36,866 nt of DNA from Rhodobacterales bacterium (GCA_026400325.1 JAPLPF010000178.1:1569-38434); one strand, 5' to 3'. Positions 1 through 8,830 are shown, numbered from the stretch's first letter. Notes: generated by a model from the sequence alone, not told the origin. Numbers and translations are program-made.

Positions 1-562
1 AGACGATCGCGCCGGTATCGTCGGCAAGAGACAGGATCAGCGGACCGTCGCCGTCACCGACCAGGGCAAGTTCGGCTGCAACCTCGCCGTAAAGCGGCAG
101 ACGCCAGTCGTCCGTCTGGCCCGGCCCGAGATCGGCACGCACCTCGACGGCGGTTGCTGTCCTGCCACCGGGGCGCTGGGCGTCAAGGTCATAGACGAGG
201 TCCTGAAGATCCCGGTCCTCTCCGGCCAGGTTGCGCGCGATGGTCAGCGCGGTCTCACTGCCGGGGCCGGGTGCAGCGGGTCCTCCCGTCGGGGCGTCCG
301 CTAGGTCGTCACCCGAACGGGTGACCTCCCATCCCGTTGCCGGGCGCAGGGTCACCTCCCGCGCAAGGCGGATCGCCACCAGAAGGGGCACAACCTCGCC
401 CGACTGCAAGGCCGCCGCATAGGCGCGCTGCGCCAGAACCAGCTGCGCTACACTTCCAGAACCACCCTCCGGATCGGCAGACAGGTTCGGACCCTCGGCC
501 AGCGCGACTTGGGCAAAGAGGGCAACTATCGGCACAAAGGCAAGGCATAGATGGCGTGACAT
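1..562 (-). CDS. secreted protein of unknown function, 5' part (runs off the window)
   Basis: An uninterrupted frame reads leftwards from the ATG at 562 to the window edge, about 187 codons with no stop. The first 22 residues form a classic signal peptide: MSRH, then a hydrophobic run ending AQVALA before EGPNLS. The protein is therefore probably periplasmic or secreted. Next comes a short helical stretch rich in Ala and Leu (about residues 38-70), a Pro/Gly-rich linker (about 80-100), and a segment containing GPGQTDDWRLPLYGEV followed by VGDGDGPLILSL. That last part resembles a beta-rich pre-peptidase-like domain, a weak inference. No Shine-Dalgarno is obvious before the ATG. It is divergent from argE, with 94 bases between the two starts. 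The C-terminus lies outside the window, so no function is proposed. Confidence 0.6.
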   Translation of the reverse strand, partial: MSRHLCLAFVPIVALFAQVALAEGPNLSADPEGGSGSVAQLVLAQRAYAAALQSGEVVPLLVAIRLAREVTLRPATGWEVTRSGDDLADAPTGGPAAPGPGSETALTIARNLAGEDRDLQDLVYDLDAQRPGGRTATAVEVRADLGPGQTDDWRLPLYGEVAAELALVGDGDGPLILSLADDTGAIV

Positions 563-656
563 CGGCCAACTGTCGCAAAGCGGCAGGGCGGCGGCAAGCC
601 GGGAAACCTTTCCGCCCTCCATGATTCGCTGTAGCACGACAGGAACGGAGGTCGGC

Positions 657-1805
657 ATGCGCGAGATACTGGAACGGCTGGTGGCGTTCGACACGGTAAG
701 TTCCCGTCCGAACATGGCCTTGATGGACCATGTGAAGGGCCTGCTGGAAAGTGCCGGTATCGCCGTGACGCTGATCCCCGATGAAGGGGGCGGCAAGGCA
801 AACCTTTACGCCTCGACCGGACCTGCGGGTGCGGCGGGCGTCATGCTGTCGGGCCATACCGACGTGGTGCCGGTCGAAGGCCAGGCCTGGACCCACCCCC
901 CCTTTGCCCTGACAGAAGGCGACGGCAGGCTTTATGGCCGGGGCACAGCCGACATGAAGGGTTTTGTCGCCTGCGCCGTGGCCGCGATGCTGGCCGCCGC
1001 CCGCCGCCCGCTGAAAGTGCCGATGCATCTGGCGCTTTCCTACGATGAGGAGATCGGCTGCATGGGGGTGCGGTCCCTCATCGACATGCTGGCGGCGGCC
1101 CCGGTCAAGCCCCGGTTCTGCATCGTGGGCGAACCCACGGGCATGCAGGTTGCCACCGGGCACAAGGGCAAGATCGCCCTTCGCGCCACCTGCACCGGGC
1201 GCGAGGGGCACTCCGCGCTGGCCCCCCTTGCGCTGAACGCGCTGCATCTGGCGGGCGATTTCCTTGCCGCAGTGCGCGGATTGCAGGCCGAAGTTGCGGC
1301 AACCGGCCTGCGCGACGGCGACTATGACGTGCCCTACTCCACCCTGCATGTGGGCAAGATGTCAGGTGGCGTGCAGGTCAACATCGTGCCCAATCACGCG
1401 GTCCTGGATTTCGAGATCCGGTCCCTTGCGGGCGAGGATGTGGCCGCCCTGATCGCCCGCCTTGAAGCCGCGGCCGAGGCGATTGTCGCCCCCCTGCGCG
1501 CCGACTTCCCCGAAGCCGCGATCCGGGTGGAGCGGTTGTGGGACTATCCCGGCCTTGGCACGCCAACCGATGCGGGGGTGGTCAGCTTCGTCAAAGGGCT
1601 GATCGGCGCGAACGGCACGATCAAGGTGGCGTTCGGCACCGAAGGCGGACTTTTCCACCAGCGCCTTGGCATCCCCACGGTGATCTGCGGCCCGGGGTCG
1701 ATGGCGCAGGGCCACAAGCCCGACGAATTCGTCGCGATCGAGCAACTGGCCCGCTGCGAAGCGATGCTGGCCACCCTGATCGACCGGCTGGAGGCCGGGT
1801 TTTGA
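657..1805 (+). CDS. argE: acetylornithine deacetylase (M20 peptidase family)
   Basis: Predicted to hydrolyse N2-acetylornithine to ornithine and acetate in the cytoplasm (arginine biosynthesis). The ATG at 657 is chosen over 621 because GGAG lies just upstream and the 382-residue product matches the usual family length. The di-metal site is visible: H67 and D69 in SGHTDVVP, D99 in GTADMKGF, catalytic E131 and metal ligand E132 in DEEIGC, E159 in GEPTGM, and H353 in GHKPDEF. A dimerisation lid lies between about residues 170 and 290. The next gene starts only 38 bases after the stop, suggesting co-transcription. Related M20 enzymes such as succinyl-diaminopimelate desuccinylase share the metal ligands, but the GTADMKGF and GHKPDEF context favours ArgE. 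Confidence 0.88.
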   Translation: MREILERLVAFDTVSSRPNMALMDHVKGLLESAGIAVTLIPDEGGGKANLYASTGPAGAAGVMLSGHTDVVPVEGQAWTHPPFALTEGDGRLYGRGTADMKGFVACAVAAMLAAARRPLKVPMHLALSYDEEIGCMGVRSLIDMLAAAPVKPRFCIVGEPTGMQVATGHKGKIALRATCTGREGHSALAPLALNALHLAGDFLAAVRGLQAEVAATGLRDGDYDVPYSTLHVGKMSGGVQVNIVPNHAVLDFEIRSLAGEDVAALIARLEAAAEAIVAPLRADFPEAAIRVERLWDYPGLGTPTDAGVVSFVKGLIGANGTIKVAFGTEGGLFHQRLGIPTVICGPGSMAQGHKPDEFVAIEQLARCEAMLATLIDRLEAGF

Positions 1806-1843
1806 CCACCGCTCCAAAAGTGCAGGGCGATGCGGGCGCGGCA

Positions 1844-2715
1844 ATGACTGCTGACCTTCTGTCGAAAGCGCTGCCGTTCTACGGCCTGCCGCCCGACACG
1901 CCCCTGACGCTGCTCAACCGGTCCGAGAATGAAACCTGGCGCGCAGGTGATCTGATCCTGAGGCTGCACCGCCCCGGCTATCACACCGGGCCGGAAATCG
2001 CCTCGGAACTGGCCTGGCTGACTGCCTTGCAAGACCTGCCCGGCCTGCGCGCCGTGGCCCCCATCTCTGGCACATCCGGTCTGGTCACCAACATCGACGG
2101 GCGCTTCGTCGTGGCCTTTGCCAGGGTCGCTGGGCAGGAACTGCAACCGGGCGACGATCTGGCCCGCTGGTTCGCCCCCCTGGGCGAGATCACCGCCCGG
2201 CTGCACCAACACTCCCGCGGCTGGACCCCACCGCCGGGATTTGTCCGCAAGCGTTGGGACGCGGACACCATCCTTGGCCCCCGCCCCCATTGGGGCGATT
2301 GGCGGCAGGCGCAGAGCTTGGACGCGGCGGGCGAGGCACTTCTTGCCCGCGCGACCGCCACCCTGGCCGACCAGTTGCGCGCCTACGGCACCGGGCCGCA
2401 GGTCTTTGGCCTGATCCACGCCGACCTGCGGCTGGCGAACCTGATGGTGGATGACCAGGGCCTGATCGCCATCGACTTTGACGATTGCGGATTTGGCTGG
2501 TGGGTCTATGACCTCGCCTCGGCGCTCTGGCCCCAGCCGACCGCGCGATGATCCCGGCGATGATCCTTCTGCGCCGGGTGCTGCTGACGGCCTGGCTTGC
2601 CACCCGCGCCGACAGCGATACGGCGCTGTCGCTGGGTGGTCCTGCCTATGTTTTGGGCACGATTGCCCTGGCCGACCGCTTTCTGACGGACGGATTGGCC
2701 GATTTTCGGCCCTAG
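1844..2715 (+). pseudogene. APH-family small-molecule/protein kinase, broken by an internal out-of-frame deletion
   Basis: The reading frame from the ATG at 1844 gives an aminoglycoside phosphotransferase/homoserine-kinase-II-like fold. It has an N-lobe with LILRLHRPGY (ATP-binding lysine replaced by Arg, common in this group), the catalytic loop LIHADLRLANLM (His-x-Asp, with downstream Asn), and the metal-binding DFDDCGFGWW. After DLASALW the frame stops at 2549-2551. The expected C-terminal helices (PADRAMIPAMILLRR, then LLTAWLATRAD) resume in the next frame over from about 2533 and run to the TAG at 2713. The natural sequence between these points appears to be missing, probably tens of codons since the total is short for the family. 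A TTG at 1802 overlapping the argE stop is an alternative start. The substrate cannot be told. Confidence 0.7.
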
Positions 2716-2854
2716 GCGGCCGGGTTGAAGGCCTTTCCCGAAAAGTCCCGGTTGAGGCAACCGGCCCTGCCGTGCTAAGCTTTCGTTGGTGCTTTTGACG
2801 CGCCTTCCGGGCCGCTATCCTGCTGCCCGGCATCGAAAAATCCGGTCCTGCCAC

Positions 2855-3499
2855 ATGCGCGCACTTGTCGTGTACTGCCACCCCCGCCCCGACAGCTTCA
2901 ACGCGGCGGTGCGTGATCTGGTCATGTCGAAACTGCAAGCTGCCGGGGCCGAAGTGCGCCTGAGCGACCTTTACGCCCGAAACTTCCAGCCGATCCTGAC
3001 GGGTGAGGAATGGCACGGCTACCTTGATTGCCCGAAAAATACTGCCTGCGTGGCGCAGGATGTGGCCGATGTGCGCTGGTGCGATACGCTGATCTTTGTC
3101 TACCCGACGTGGTGGTACGGGCTTCCGGCCATGCTGAAGGGCTGGCTGGACCGGGTGCTTTTGCCCGATGTGGCCTTCCTGATGCCCGATGAGACCCATT
3201 CCGACATTCGCCCCGCCTTGCGCCACATCTCGCGGCTGGGGGTGTTCACCACCTGCGGCGCAAGCTGGGCCATGACGCAACTGGTCGGCGCGCCGGGCAA
3301 GCGCACGCTGACAAGGGGCGTGGGCCTTTTGTGCAAGACCGGAAAGCGCACCGCCTTTGCGGCGCATTACCGGATGGACAGCTCGACCCCCGAAAGCCGG
3401 TCGCGCCACCTTGACCGGGTCGGGCGCCAGATGGTCCGGTTGATCGGTCGCCCTGCGGGGCAGGACCAGACGGCGAACCAGTCCCTCCCCGCCGAATAG
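2855..3499 (+). CDS. NAD(P)H-dependent flavodoxin-fold oxidoreductase
   Basis: A 214-residue cytoplasmic protein of the flavodoxin-like NAD(P)H dehydrogenase (quinone) family (NQO1/KefF/MdaB type). The first strand and FMN phosphate loop read VVYCHPRPDSFNAAV (about residues 5-19). The second cofactor loop reads YPTWWYGLPAMLKGWLDRV (about 87-105), the family hallmark. FTTCGASWAM near residue 130 fits the third FMN-contacting region. The start at 2855 is preferred because the upstream in-frame codons from 2786 precede the first beta strand and lack family character. It is convergent with the DMT transporter, with 22 bases between the stops. The electron acceptor is not identifiable. Confidence 0.75.
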   Translation: MRALVVYCHPRPDSFNAAVRDLVMSKLQAAGAEVRLSDLYARNFQPILTGEEWHGYLDCPKNTACVAQDVADVRWCDTLIFVYPTWWYGLPAMLKGWLDRVLLPDVAFLMPDETHSDIRPALRHISRLGVFTTCGASWAMTQLVGAPGKRTLTRGVGLLCKTGKRTAFAAHYRMDSSTPESRSRHLDRVGRQMVRLIGRPAGQDQTANQSLPAE

Positions 3500-3521
3500 G
3501 GCCTGCTTCCACTGCTCGGCT

Positions 3522-4421
3522 TCAGTCTTTCAGCAAAAGCCACAAGGCCAGCGCCGTCATCGCCACACCGATCAGCACAAGACCGGCTGGAAAGGTCCGG
3601 TGCAGGCCGATCTCCCACAGGATCACCCAGCTTGGCACCAGATAGGTATAGGCCATGACCTTGGCCGCAGGCAGCCGCAGGGTGGCGTATTGAAGCAGCA
3701 CGAAGGTCATCGCACTGGCTGCCACGGCTACGTAGACCAGCGTCACCCAGACAATGCCGGGAAGGGCTGTCCAGTCCGTTGCCCGGATTGCGGGCCATGA
3801 CCACAGGGTCAGAAGACAGGTCCCTGCCACCATCATGCCGAAGGTAAAGACCACCGCAGGCTCGCCCCGGTTCAGGCGGCGCACCAGCGGCGTATAGGCG
3901 GCATGGGCGACGCAACCCCAGAAGTAGATCGCCTCGCCCGGGCCGATGTGGACATTCATCAACGCGGCAAGATCGGCCCGGAAGATCACCCAGACCGCCC
4001 CCGCCGCCCCGATCGCCAGCGCCAGAGCCATGCGCGACGTCAGCTTCTGGCGCAGGAACAGCCAGCCAAAGCCTGCTGCCATCAGCGGGGTCAGGGTAAA
4101 GACCGCCGCCGCCGAAACCGGCTGCGCGGTTTTCAACCCTTCGAACATCAGCACGAAATAGGACGCAAGCAGCGCCCCCAGCACCCCATAGCGCCAGGGT
4201 GCCACCCAGGCGCTGCGCGGCAGCCCGGTCGTCACCAGCGCCGCGATGCCGACCAGAAGCCCCGCCAGCAGAAAGCGCAACGCCGACAGCGCGCCGGGGT
4301 CGACATAGGGCGCAGCCAGCGCACCAAGGGAAAACGACCCGGCCACCAGCGCGGAAAACGCCAGCATCGCAAGATGCCCACGGGCAGGCGGGCTGATGGT
4401 CCGGAAGATGCCAGGGTTCAT
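3522..4421 (-). CDS. EamA/DMT-family membrane transporter
   Basis: About 299 residues with ten predicted hydrophobic segments arranged as two EamA repeats, the usual 10-TM drug/metabolite transporter architecture. Repeat 1 carries LSALRFLLAGLLVG and ends with the conserved AAAVFTLTPLMAAGFGWLFL. Repeat 2 ends with KVMAYTYLVPSWVILWEIGL. It acts in the inner membrane, probably as an exporter; the substrate cannot be inferred. The ATG at 4421 lies 4 bases after the stop of the upstream lysR gene, so the two are likely one transcription unit. An alternative in-frame ATG at 4457 would overlap lysR by about 30 bases. Confidence 0.8.
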   Translation of the reverse strand: MNPGIFRTISPPARGHLAMLAFSALVAGSFSLGALAAPYVDPGALSALRFLLAGLLVGIAALVTTGLPRSAWVAPWRYGVLGALLASYFVLMFEGLKTAQPVSAAAVFTLTPLMAAGFGWLFLRQKLTSRMALALAIGAAGAVWVIFRADLAALMNVHIGPGEAIYFWGCVAHAAYTPLVRRLNRGEPAVVFTFGMMVAGTCLLTLWSWPAIRATDWTALPGIVWVTLVYVAVAASAMTFVLLQYATLRLPAAKVMAYTYLVPSWVILWEIGLHRTFPAGLVLIGVAMTALALWLLLKD

Positions 4422-4425
4422 GCCG

Positions 4426-5310
4426 TCAGCTGCAGTGCGGCCAGTCTTTGGCGGCATCCTTCAGATGCGCGAGAAACGCCTGAACCTTGCGTGTCCGGTG
4501 CAGGTCAACGTGGGTCACGATACGCAGGGGGGATGCCCATTCTTCACGGGGTGGCAGGACCTCGACCACGCCAACCCTCCCGACCGCGCGAAACGCCGAC
4601 AGAAAGCCGATGCCTGCGCCTTGCAGCACCGCCGACTCAAGGGCGGCAGGTTCGGTCGCGGCATAGGCGATCTGATCGGGATGCACTGTCGCCCGCAGCC
4701 AGCGATGAAACGGCGCCCGGGTCATCTCGTTGTCGGCGCAGACAAAGCGGTGCCCGGCAAAGTCCGCCTCTGATGCCGGAAGACCGAAGCGGTCCACATA
4801 GGGTTGCGCGGCGTAAAGCCCCGAGCTGATCCGCGTCAGGGGCTGGACCACGTTGTCCGGCTCTTCCGGCCCGCTGCCGGCGCGGATTGCGACATGCGCC
4901 TCGCCATAATCCAGCCGGAACACCCGCATGTCGGTCAGGAATCGCACCCGAACGTCGGGCCATTTTTCCTGGAAACTGACCATGACAGGCGTCAGCAGGT
5001 CGGCGATCCCGGCGATGGAGGTGACCACAAGTTCGCCCGAAACGGTTTCGCCCTGGCCCTTGATCCGGCTGGACAGATGGGCGAACTGCTCTTCGGTGGT
5101 CTGGGCGACCGACAGAAGATCACGCCCCGCTTCAGTCGCGGTGTATCCTCGCGCATGGCGCTGGAAAAGCTTGGCCCCCAGCCGCCGCTCCAGCGCGTCG
5201 ATGTGGCGGATCACCGTGGCATGGTGAACCCCCAGCACCTCGGCCGCACCCGATACGGTGCCCAGTCGCGCCACCTGAAAGGCGGTGCGGATCTCGTCCC
5301 AGTTTTCCAT
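4426..5310 (-). CDS. LysR-family transcriptional regulator
   Basis: 294 residues. The N-terminal winged helix-turn-helix covers residues 1-62 (AFQVARLGTVSGAAEVLGVH, then the recognition helix region HATVIRHIDALERRLGAKLF). The rest is a two-lobe periplasmic-binding-like effector domain. The start at 5310 is supported by the purine-rich GGAGGGGCAAGG directly upstream and by the domain beginning immediately. Longer in-frame extension to 5532 has no family character. It lies directly upstream of the DMT exporter on the same strand, four bases apart. It may control that exporter, although most LysR genes are divergent from their targets. The effector is unknown. Confidence 0.85.
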   Translation of the reverse strand: MENWDEIRTAFQVARLGTVSGAAEVLGVHHATVIRHIDALERRLGAKLFQRHARGYTATEAGRDLLSVAQTTEEQFAHLSSRIKGQGETVSGELVVTSIAGIADLLTPVMVSFQEKWPDVRVRFLTDMRVFRLDYGEAHVAIRAGSGPEEPDNVVQPLTRISSGLYAAQPYVDRFGLPASEADFAGHRFVCADNEMTRAPFHRWLRATVHPDQIAYAATEPAALESAVLQGAGIGFLSAFRAVGRVGVVEVLPPREEWASPLRIVTHVDLHRTRKVQAFLAHLKDAAKDWPHCS

Positions 5311-5456
5311 CCTTGCCCCTCCACCGTCCTGTGCATGGGCGCACAGAAGACCCCAAGGCCCGTCCGGTTGCAAGAGGCAGCCCCCGGACCGGTCTTGACG
5401 CAGGGTCAGGCGCGGCCAAGACTGATCCTCAAGCCTTGGCAAGATGGATCGGCTGC

Positions 5457-5948
5457 ATGCGCATTGTCGAGGAAACACCCGATCGCCTGACGCTGGAAGA
5501 TCGCCCGTGGGTTCTGGGAACGGTGCTGGCAATCGTGATCCTTGTCATGGCCTTGATCGCCCTGCTGACAGTGGCCGAGAATATCTGGCTTGGGCTGGGT
5601 ATGGCCCTTGGTGCAGCCTTGTTCGGTGCGGCCTTCGTGGCCTTCGTGCGCCGCGTCATCGTGATCTTCGACCGCAGGGCCGGGGCGGTGGTGATCCGCA
5701 CCGCCAGCCTGACCGGCCAGACCGAGGCGACCCATCCGCTGGCCGACATCCGTGGCGCGGGCGTGGATACATCGATCAGCCGGTCAACCAGTCAGGGCAG
5801 CGGCCGCAGTTCGGTCAGTACGACGCATCGCACCATCCTGCATTTGCCAGATGGCGACGTTCCCCTGACCGAGGTCTATTCCGGCGGTGACGCCGCTGCC
5901 CGCATGGCCGAGGCCGTCAACCGCTGGCTGGGCACCCCGCACACTTGA
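5457..5948 (+). CDS. two-helix membrane protein of unknown function
   Basis: A 163-residue protein starting MRIVEETPDRLTLEDRPWV. Two hydrophobic helices follow (about residues 19-40 and 46-68), then a cytoplasmic-looking beta-rich segment beginning RRVIVIFDRRAGAVVIRTAS and a Ser-rich loop around residues 100-120. The order of a short tail, two helices and a beta-rich domain resembles PH-like membrane-associated domains, but I do not recognise a named family. The start is uncertain, since no good Shine-Dalgarno precedes 5457. It is divergent from the LysR gene, with 146 bases between starts. Confidence 0.55.
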   Translation: MRIVEETPDRLTLEDRPWVLGTVLAIVILVMALIALLTVAENIWLGLGMALGAALFGAAFVAFVRRVIVIFDRRAGAVVIRTASLTGQTEATHPLADIRGAGVDTSISRSTSQGSGRSSVSTTHRTILHLPDGDVPLTEVYSGGDAAARMAEAVNRWLGTPHT

Positions 5949-6124
5949 CAGTCGCGGCATCCGGGCCTATTCCGCCCGCAATTCCCGGAGGCTTGCCTGC
6001 TTCCGGTCCCTTGGGCATTGCCCGGGATCGCCATCCGTCAGCGCGTTGCGCCCACGGGTGCGCTTCCGCTTTGCGCAGGGGCCTCGCCGCCCCATATCAG
6101 GGCAAACCGAAGTAGGAGAGCGCG

Positions 6125-7633
6125 ATGTTCGAAAGCCTGTCAGAACGCCTTGGCGGCGTGTTCGACCGTCTGACCAAGGCCGGCGCGCTGTCCGAAGCCG
6201 ACGTCATCACCGCCCTTCGCGAAGTCCGCACCGCGCTTCTGGAGGCGGACGTATCGCTGCCCGTCGCGCGTGATTTCATCAAGCGCGTGCAGGACAAGGC
6301 CACGGGGGCGGCAGTCACCAAGTCGATCACCCCCGGCCAGATGGTCGTCAAGATCGTCCATGACGAACTGATCCGCGTGCTGGCCGGTGACGGCGACCCC
6401 GAAGCGCTGAAGATCGACAACCCGCCCGCGACGATCCTGATGGTTGGTCTGCAAGGCTCGGGCAAGACCACGACGACGGCGAAATTGGCCAAGCGGCTCA
6501 AGGATAAGAACGGCAAGCGGGTTCTGCTCGCGTCCCTCGACACCAACCGCCCGGCGGCGATGGAGCAGTTGGCGATCCTTGGCGCGCAGATCGGCGTCGA
6601 TAGCCTGCCCATCGTCAAGGGCGAAACTGCCGTCCAGATCGCCAAGCGCGCCAAGACCCAGGCCAATCTTGGCGGCTATGATGTCCTGTTCCTTGACACC
6701 GCTGGCCGACTGCACATCGACGAAGTCCTGATGGACGAAATCCAGTCCGTCCGCGACATCGCCCAGCCGCGCGAGACGTTGCTGGTGGTTGACGGCCTGA
6801 CCGGTCAGGACGCGGTGAACGTCGCGACCGAGTTTGATGGCAAGGTCGGCATCTCCGGCGTCGTCCTGACGCGAATGGACGGCGACGGTCGCGGTGGTGC
6901 CGCGCTTTCGATGCGCGCGGTGACCGGCAAGCCGATCCGCTTTGTCGGTCTTGGCGAAAAGATGGACGCGATCGAGACCTTCGACGCCGACCGTGTCGCA
7001 GGCCGCATCCTTGGCATGGGCGATATCGTCGCCCTCGTCGAACGTGCGCAGGAAACGTTTGAGGCTGAGCAAGCCGAACGCATGGCCAAGCGCTTTGCCA
7101 AGGGTCTGTTCAACATGAACGACCTTCGGATGCAGCTTGAACAGATGATGAAGATGGGCGGCATGCAGGGCCTGATGGGCATGATGCCCGGCATGGGCAA
7201 GATGTCCGCCCAGGCCGAGGCTGCGGGCCTGAACGACAAGATGCTGACGCATCAGATCGCCCTCATCAACTCGATGACCAAGAAGGAACGCGCCAACCCC
7301 GACCTTCTGGCCGCCAGCCGCAAGAAACGCATTGCCGCCGGTGCCGGCCTTGACGTGTCCGACCTCAACCGCCTGCTGAAACAGCACAAGCAGATGGCGG
7401 ACATGATGAAGAAGATGGGCAAGGGCGGCATGATGAAGAACATGATCAGGCAGTTCATGGGAAAGGGCGGCATGCCCGACCCTTCCAAGATGTCGCCCGA
7501 ACAGCTGGCCGAAGCCGCCAAGGGCATGCAGCAGGGCATGGGTGGCCCAGGTGGATTCGGGGGTGGAATGGGTGGGATGCCGCGCGGCATGACCCTGCCA
7601 GCCGGCCTCTCGGGGCTGATGAAGAAGAAATGA
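6125..7633 (+). CDS. ffh: signal recognition particle GTPase Ffh (SRP54)
   Basis: 502 residues, the expected length. Ffh binds 4.5S RNA and signal sequences of nascent membrane proteins and docks with FtsY. Domains in order: N-terminal helical bundle (1-85); G domain with the P-loop GLQGSGKTT (108-116), DTNRPAA near 139, DTAGR (191-195) and TRMDGD (249-254, in place of TKLDG); and a Met-rich M domain from about residue 325 with MMKMGGMQGLMGMMPGMGK and the RNA-binding SMTKKERANPDLL region. The C-terminal tail is Gly/Met-rich. AGGAG lies just before the ATG. The stop overlaps the start of the next gene (ATGA), so the downstream acetyltransferases are translationally coupled. Confidence 0.97.
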   Translation: MFESLSERLGGVFDRLTKAGALSEADVITALREVRTALLEADVSLPVARDFIKRVQDKATGAAVTKSITPGQMVVKIVHDELIRVLAGDGDPEALKIDNPPATILMVGLQGSGKTTTTAKLAKRLKDKNGKRVLLASLDTNRPAAMEQLAILGAQIGVDSLPIVKGETAVQIAKRAKTQANLGGYDVLFLDTAGRLHIDEVLMDEIQSVRDIAQPRETLLVVDGLTGQDAVNVATEFDGKVGISGVVLTRMDGDGRGGAALSMRAVTGKPIRFVGLGEKMDAIETFDADRVAGRILGMGDIVALVERAQETFEAEQAERMAKRFAKGLFNMNDLRMQLEQMMKMGGMQGLMGMMPGMGKMSAQAEAAGLNDKMLTHQIALINSMTKKERANPDLLAASRKKRIAAGAGLDVSDLNRLLKQHKQMADMMKKMGKGGMMKNMIRQFMGKGGMPDPSKMSPEQLAEAAKGMQQGMGGPGGFGGGMGGMPRGMTLPAGLSGLMKKK

Positions 7634-8175
7634 CCTACAGGCTGGCACAGGACACAAACGGCGGCCCGGTCCTTGTGACCGAGCGCTTGCGCCTGCGCAT
7701 GCCAACCCTGGCCGACATTCTGGCAAGCTTTCGCTTCTGGTCCTCGGACCGGTCGCATCAGATGGGCGGTCCCTGGACGATGGAAACCCTGGTGGCCGAA
7801 ACCCAAGGCCTTCTGGACCAGTGGCAAAAGCACGGCTTCAGCCTGTTTACCGTCACCCGCGCGGGGTCTGATGATGGCATCGGCGGCATTGGCCCGTTCT
7901 TCCCCGACACCCACCCCGAACCCGAACTTGGATGGAGCCTTTGGGACGCCGCCGACGAAGGTCAGGGCCTTGCGCATGAAGCCGCCGCCGCTGCCCGTGA
8001 CTGGTTCTTTGCAACCACCGGTCACCAGACTGCGGTTAGCCATACCGACCCCGACAACCACCGCTCGCATCGGCTTTGCAAGCGGCTTGGCGCGGTCATC
8101 GACCCCACCGCACCGCATCCTTATGGCAATGAGCCGACACTGACCTTCCGCCATCACGCCGGGGGTGCCGCGTGA
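7630..8175 (+). CDS. GNAT acetyltransferase, RimJ/RimL-like (first of two)
   Basis: 181 residues beginning at an ATG that overlaps the ffh stop. VTERLRLRMPTLAD near residue 16 is the typical N-terminal strand of RimJ/RimL-type GNAT proteins. PEPELGWSLWDAADEGQGLAHEA supplies strand 4 and the acetyl-CoA pyrophosphate loop, with Q-G-L-A in place of the usual Q/R-x-x-G-x-G/A. HTDPDNHRSHRLCKRLGA is the conserved C-terminal Asn-x-x-Ser helix. The acceptor could be a protein N-terminus or a small molecule. The adjacent paralogue suggests tandem duplication. Position between ffh and ribosomal genes hints at, but does not show, a translation-related target. Confidence 0.82.
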   Translation: MTYRLAQDTNGGPVLVTERLRLRMPTLADILASFRFWSSDRSHQMGGPWTMETLVAETQGLLDQWQKHGFSLFTVTRAGSDDGIGGIGPFFPDTHPEPELGWSLWDAADEGQGLAHEAAAAARDWFFATTGHQTAVSHTDPDNHRSHRLCKRLGAVIDPTAPHPYGNEPTLTFRHHAGGAA

Positions 8176-8681
8176 CCGCCACCACCCTTCACACCGACCG
8201 CCTGACCCTGCGCTTGCCTCGCCTGTCGGATTTTGACCATTGGGCAGACTTCTTCGCCTCGTCCCGGTCCGTCCAAGAAGGCGGACCAAAGGACCGCGTT
8301 GCCGCCTGGCAGCACTGGGCATCGGATGTGGCCCTTTGGCCGCTGAAGGGCTACGGCCCCTTTGGCGTCGAGGATCGCGTCAGCGGGGCCTATCTGGGCG
8401 AGGTCGGCATTTACCACGGCGAAGGCTACCCCGCGCCCGAACTTGGCTGGTTCGTCACCCCCGCAGCCGAAGGCAAAGGTGTGGCAGGTGAAGCCGCCCG
8501 CGCCGTTCTAGGCTGGGTAAGAACCAGCTTTGACTGGCCCCACATCACCAACATCATCATGCCCGCCAACGCCCGGTCCATCGCACTTGGTCTGCGGCTG
8601 GGAGGGGTGATCGACCCCACAATGCCCGGCATTGACCCCGGCGATGTGGTGATCCGGCATGACCTGCGGGGGGCCGCATGA
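8172..8681 (+). CDS. GNAT acetyltransferase, RimJ/RimL-like (second of two)
   Basis: 169 residues starting at a GTG that overlaps the preceding stop by four bases (GTGA). It shares the layout of its neighbour: LHTDRLTLRLPRLSDF at the N-terminus, PAPELGWFVTPAAEGKGVAGEAA as strand 4 and the acetyl-CoA loop (about residues 88-110), and NIIMPANARSIALGLRLGGV toward the end. The loop here is closer to consensus (E-G-K-G-V-A) than in the first copy. Overlapping starts and stops imply coupled translation with ffh and the first GNAT gene. Substrate unknown. Confidence 0.82.
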   Translation: MTATTLHTDRLTLRLPRLSDFDHWADFFASSRSVQEGGPKDRVAAWQHWASDVALWPLKGYGPFGVEDRVSGAYLGEVGIYHGEGYPAPELGWFVTPAAEGKGVAGEAARAVLGWVRTSFDWPHITNIIMPANARSIALGLRLGGVIDPTMPGIDPGDVVIRHDLRGAA

Positions 8682-8830
8682 TCCGCGCCATCACCCGCAT
8701 GATACCCCGGTCGACCCCGTTTCTTGCCCTTGAACGCGGCACCGTTGCGTCGAAGGGCACCTCTGCGCGCGTAGAGACGGAAGCAAGACGCCGGAAAGAC
8801 GCAAAAAACATACCGGAAAAGAGGGTGTGA
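8678..8830 (+). CDS. possible 50-residue small protein linking the GNAT and chorismate mutase genes
   Basis: The ATG at 8678 overlaps the stop of the second acetyltransferase (ATGA), and the TGA at 8828-8830 overlaps the start of chorismate mutase (TGATG). This perfect tiling is what would be expected of a translated, coupled frame. The peptide starts MIRAITRMIPRSTPFLALER and ends in a very basic tail rich in Arg and Lys. I recognise no family, and the tail may simply reflect non-coding sequence. Codon choice is less GC-biased at third positions near the 3' end than in neighbouring genes, which argues against it. Confidence 0.3.
   Translation: MIRAITRMIPRSTPFLALERGTVASKGTSARVETEARRRKDAKNIPEKRV

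Noticed and set aside
309-1349. 346-codon minus-strand frame over argE
   Set aside because: It is antisense to argE with its complete metal site. The composition (His/Arg/Gly-rich, no domains) is that of a GC-rich shadow.
1544-3409. 621-codon minus-strand frame
   Set aside because: It crosses argE, the phosphotransferase and the oxidoreductase on the opposite strand and has no recognisable motif.
6140-7726. 528-codon minus-strand frame over ffh
   Set aside because: Mirror of ffh; rich in His and Asp, as expected from antisense of its codons.
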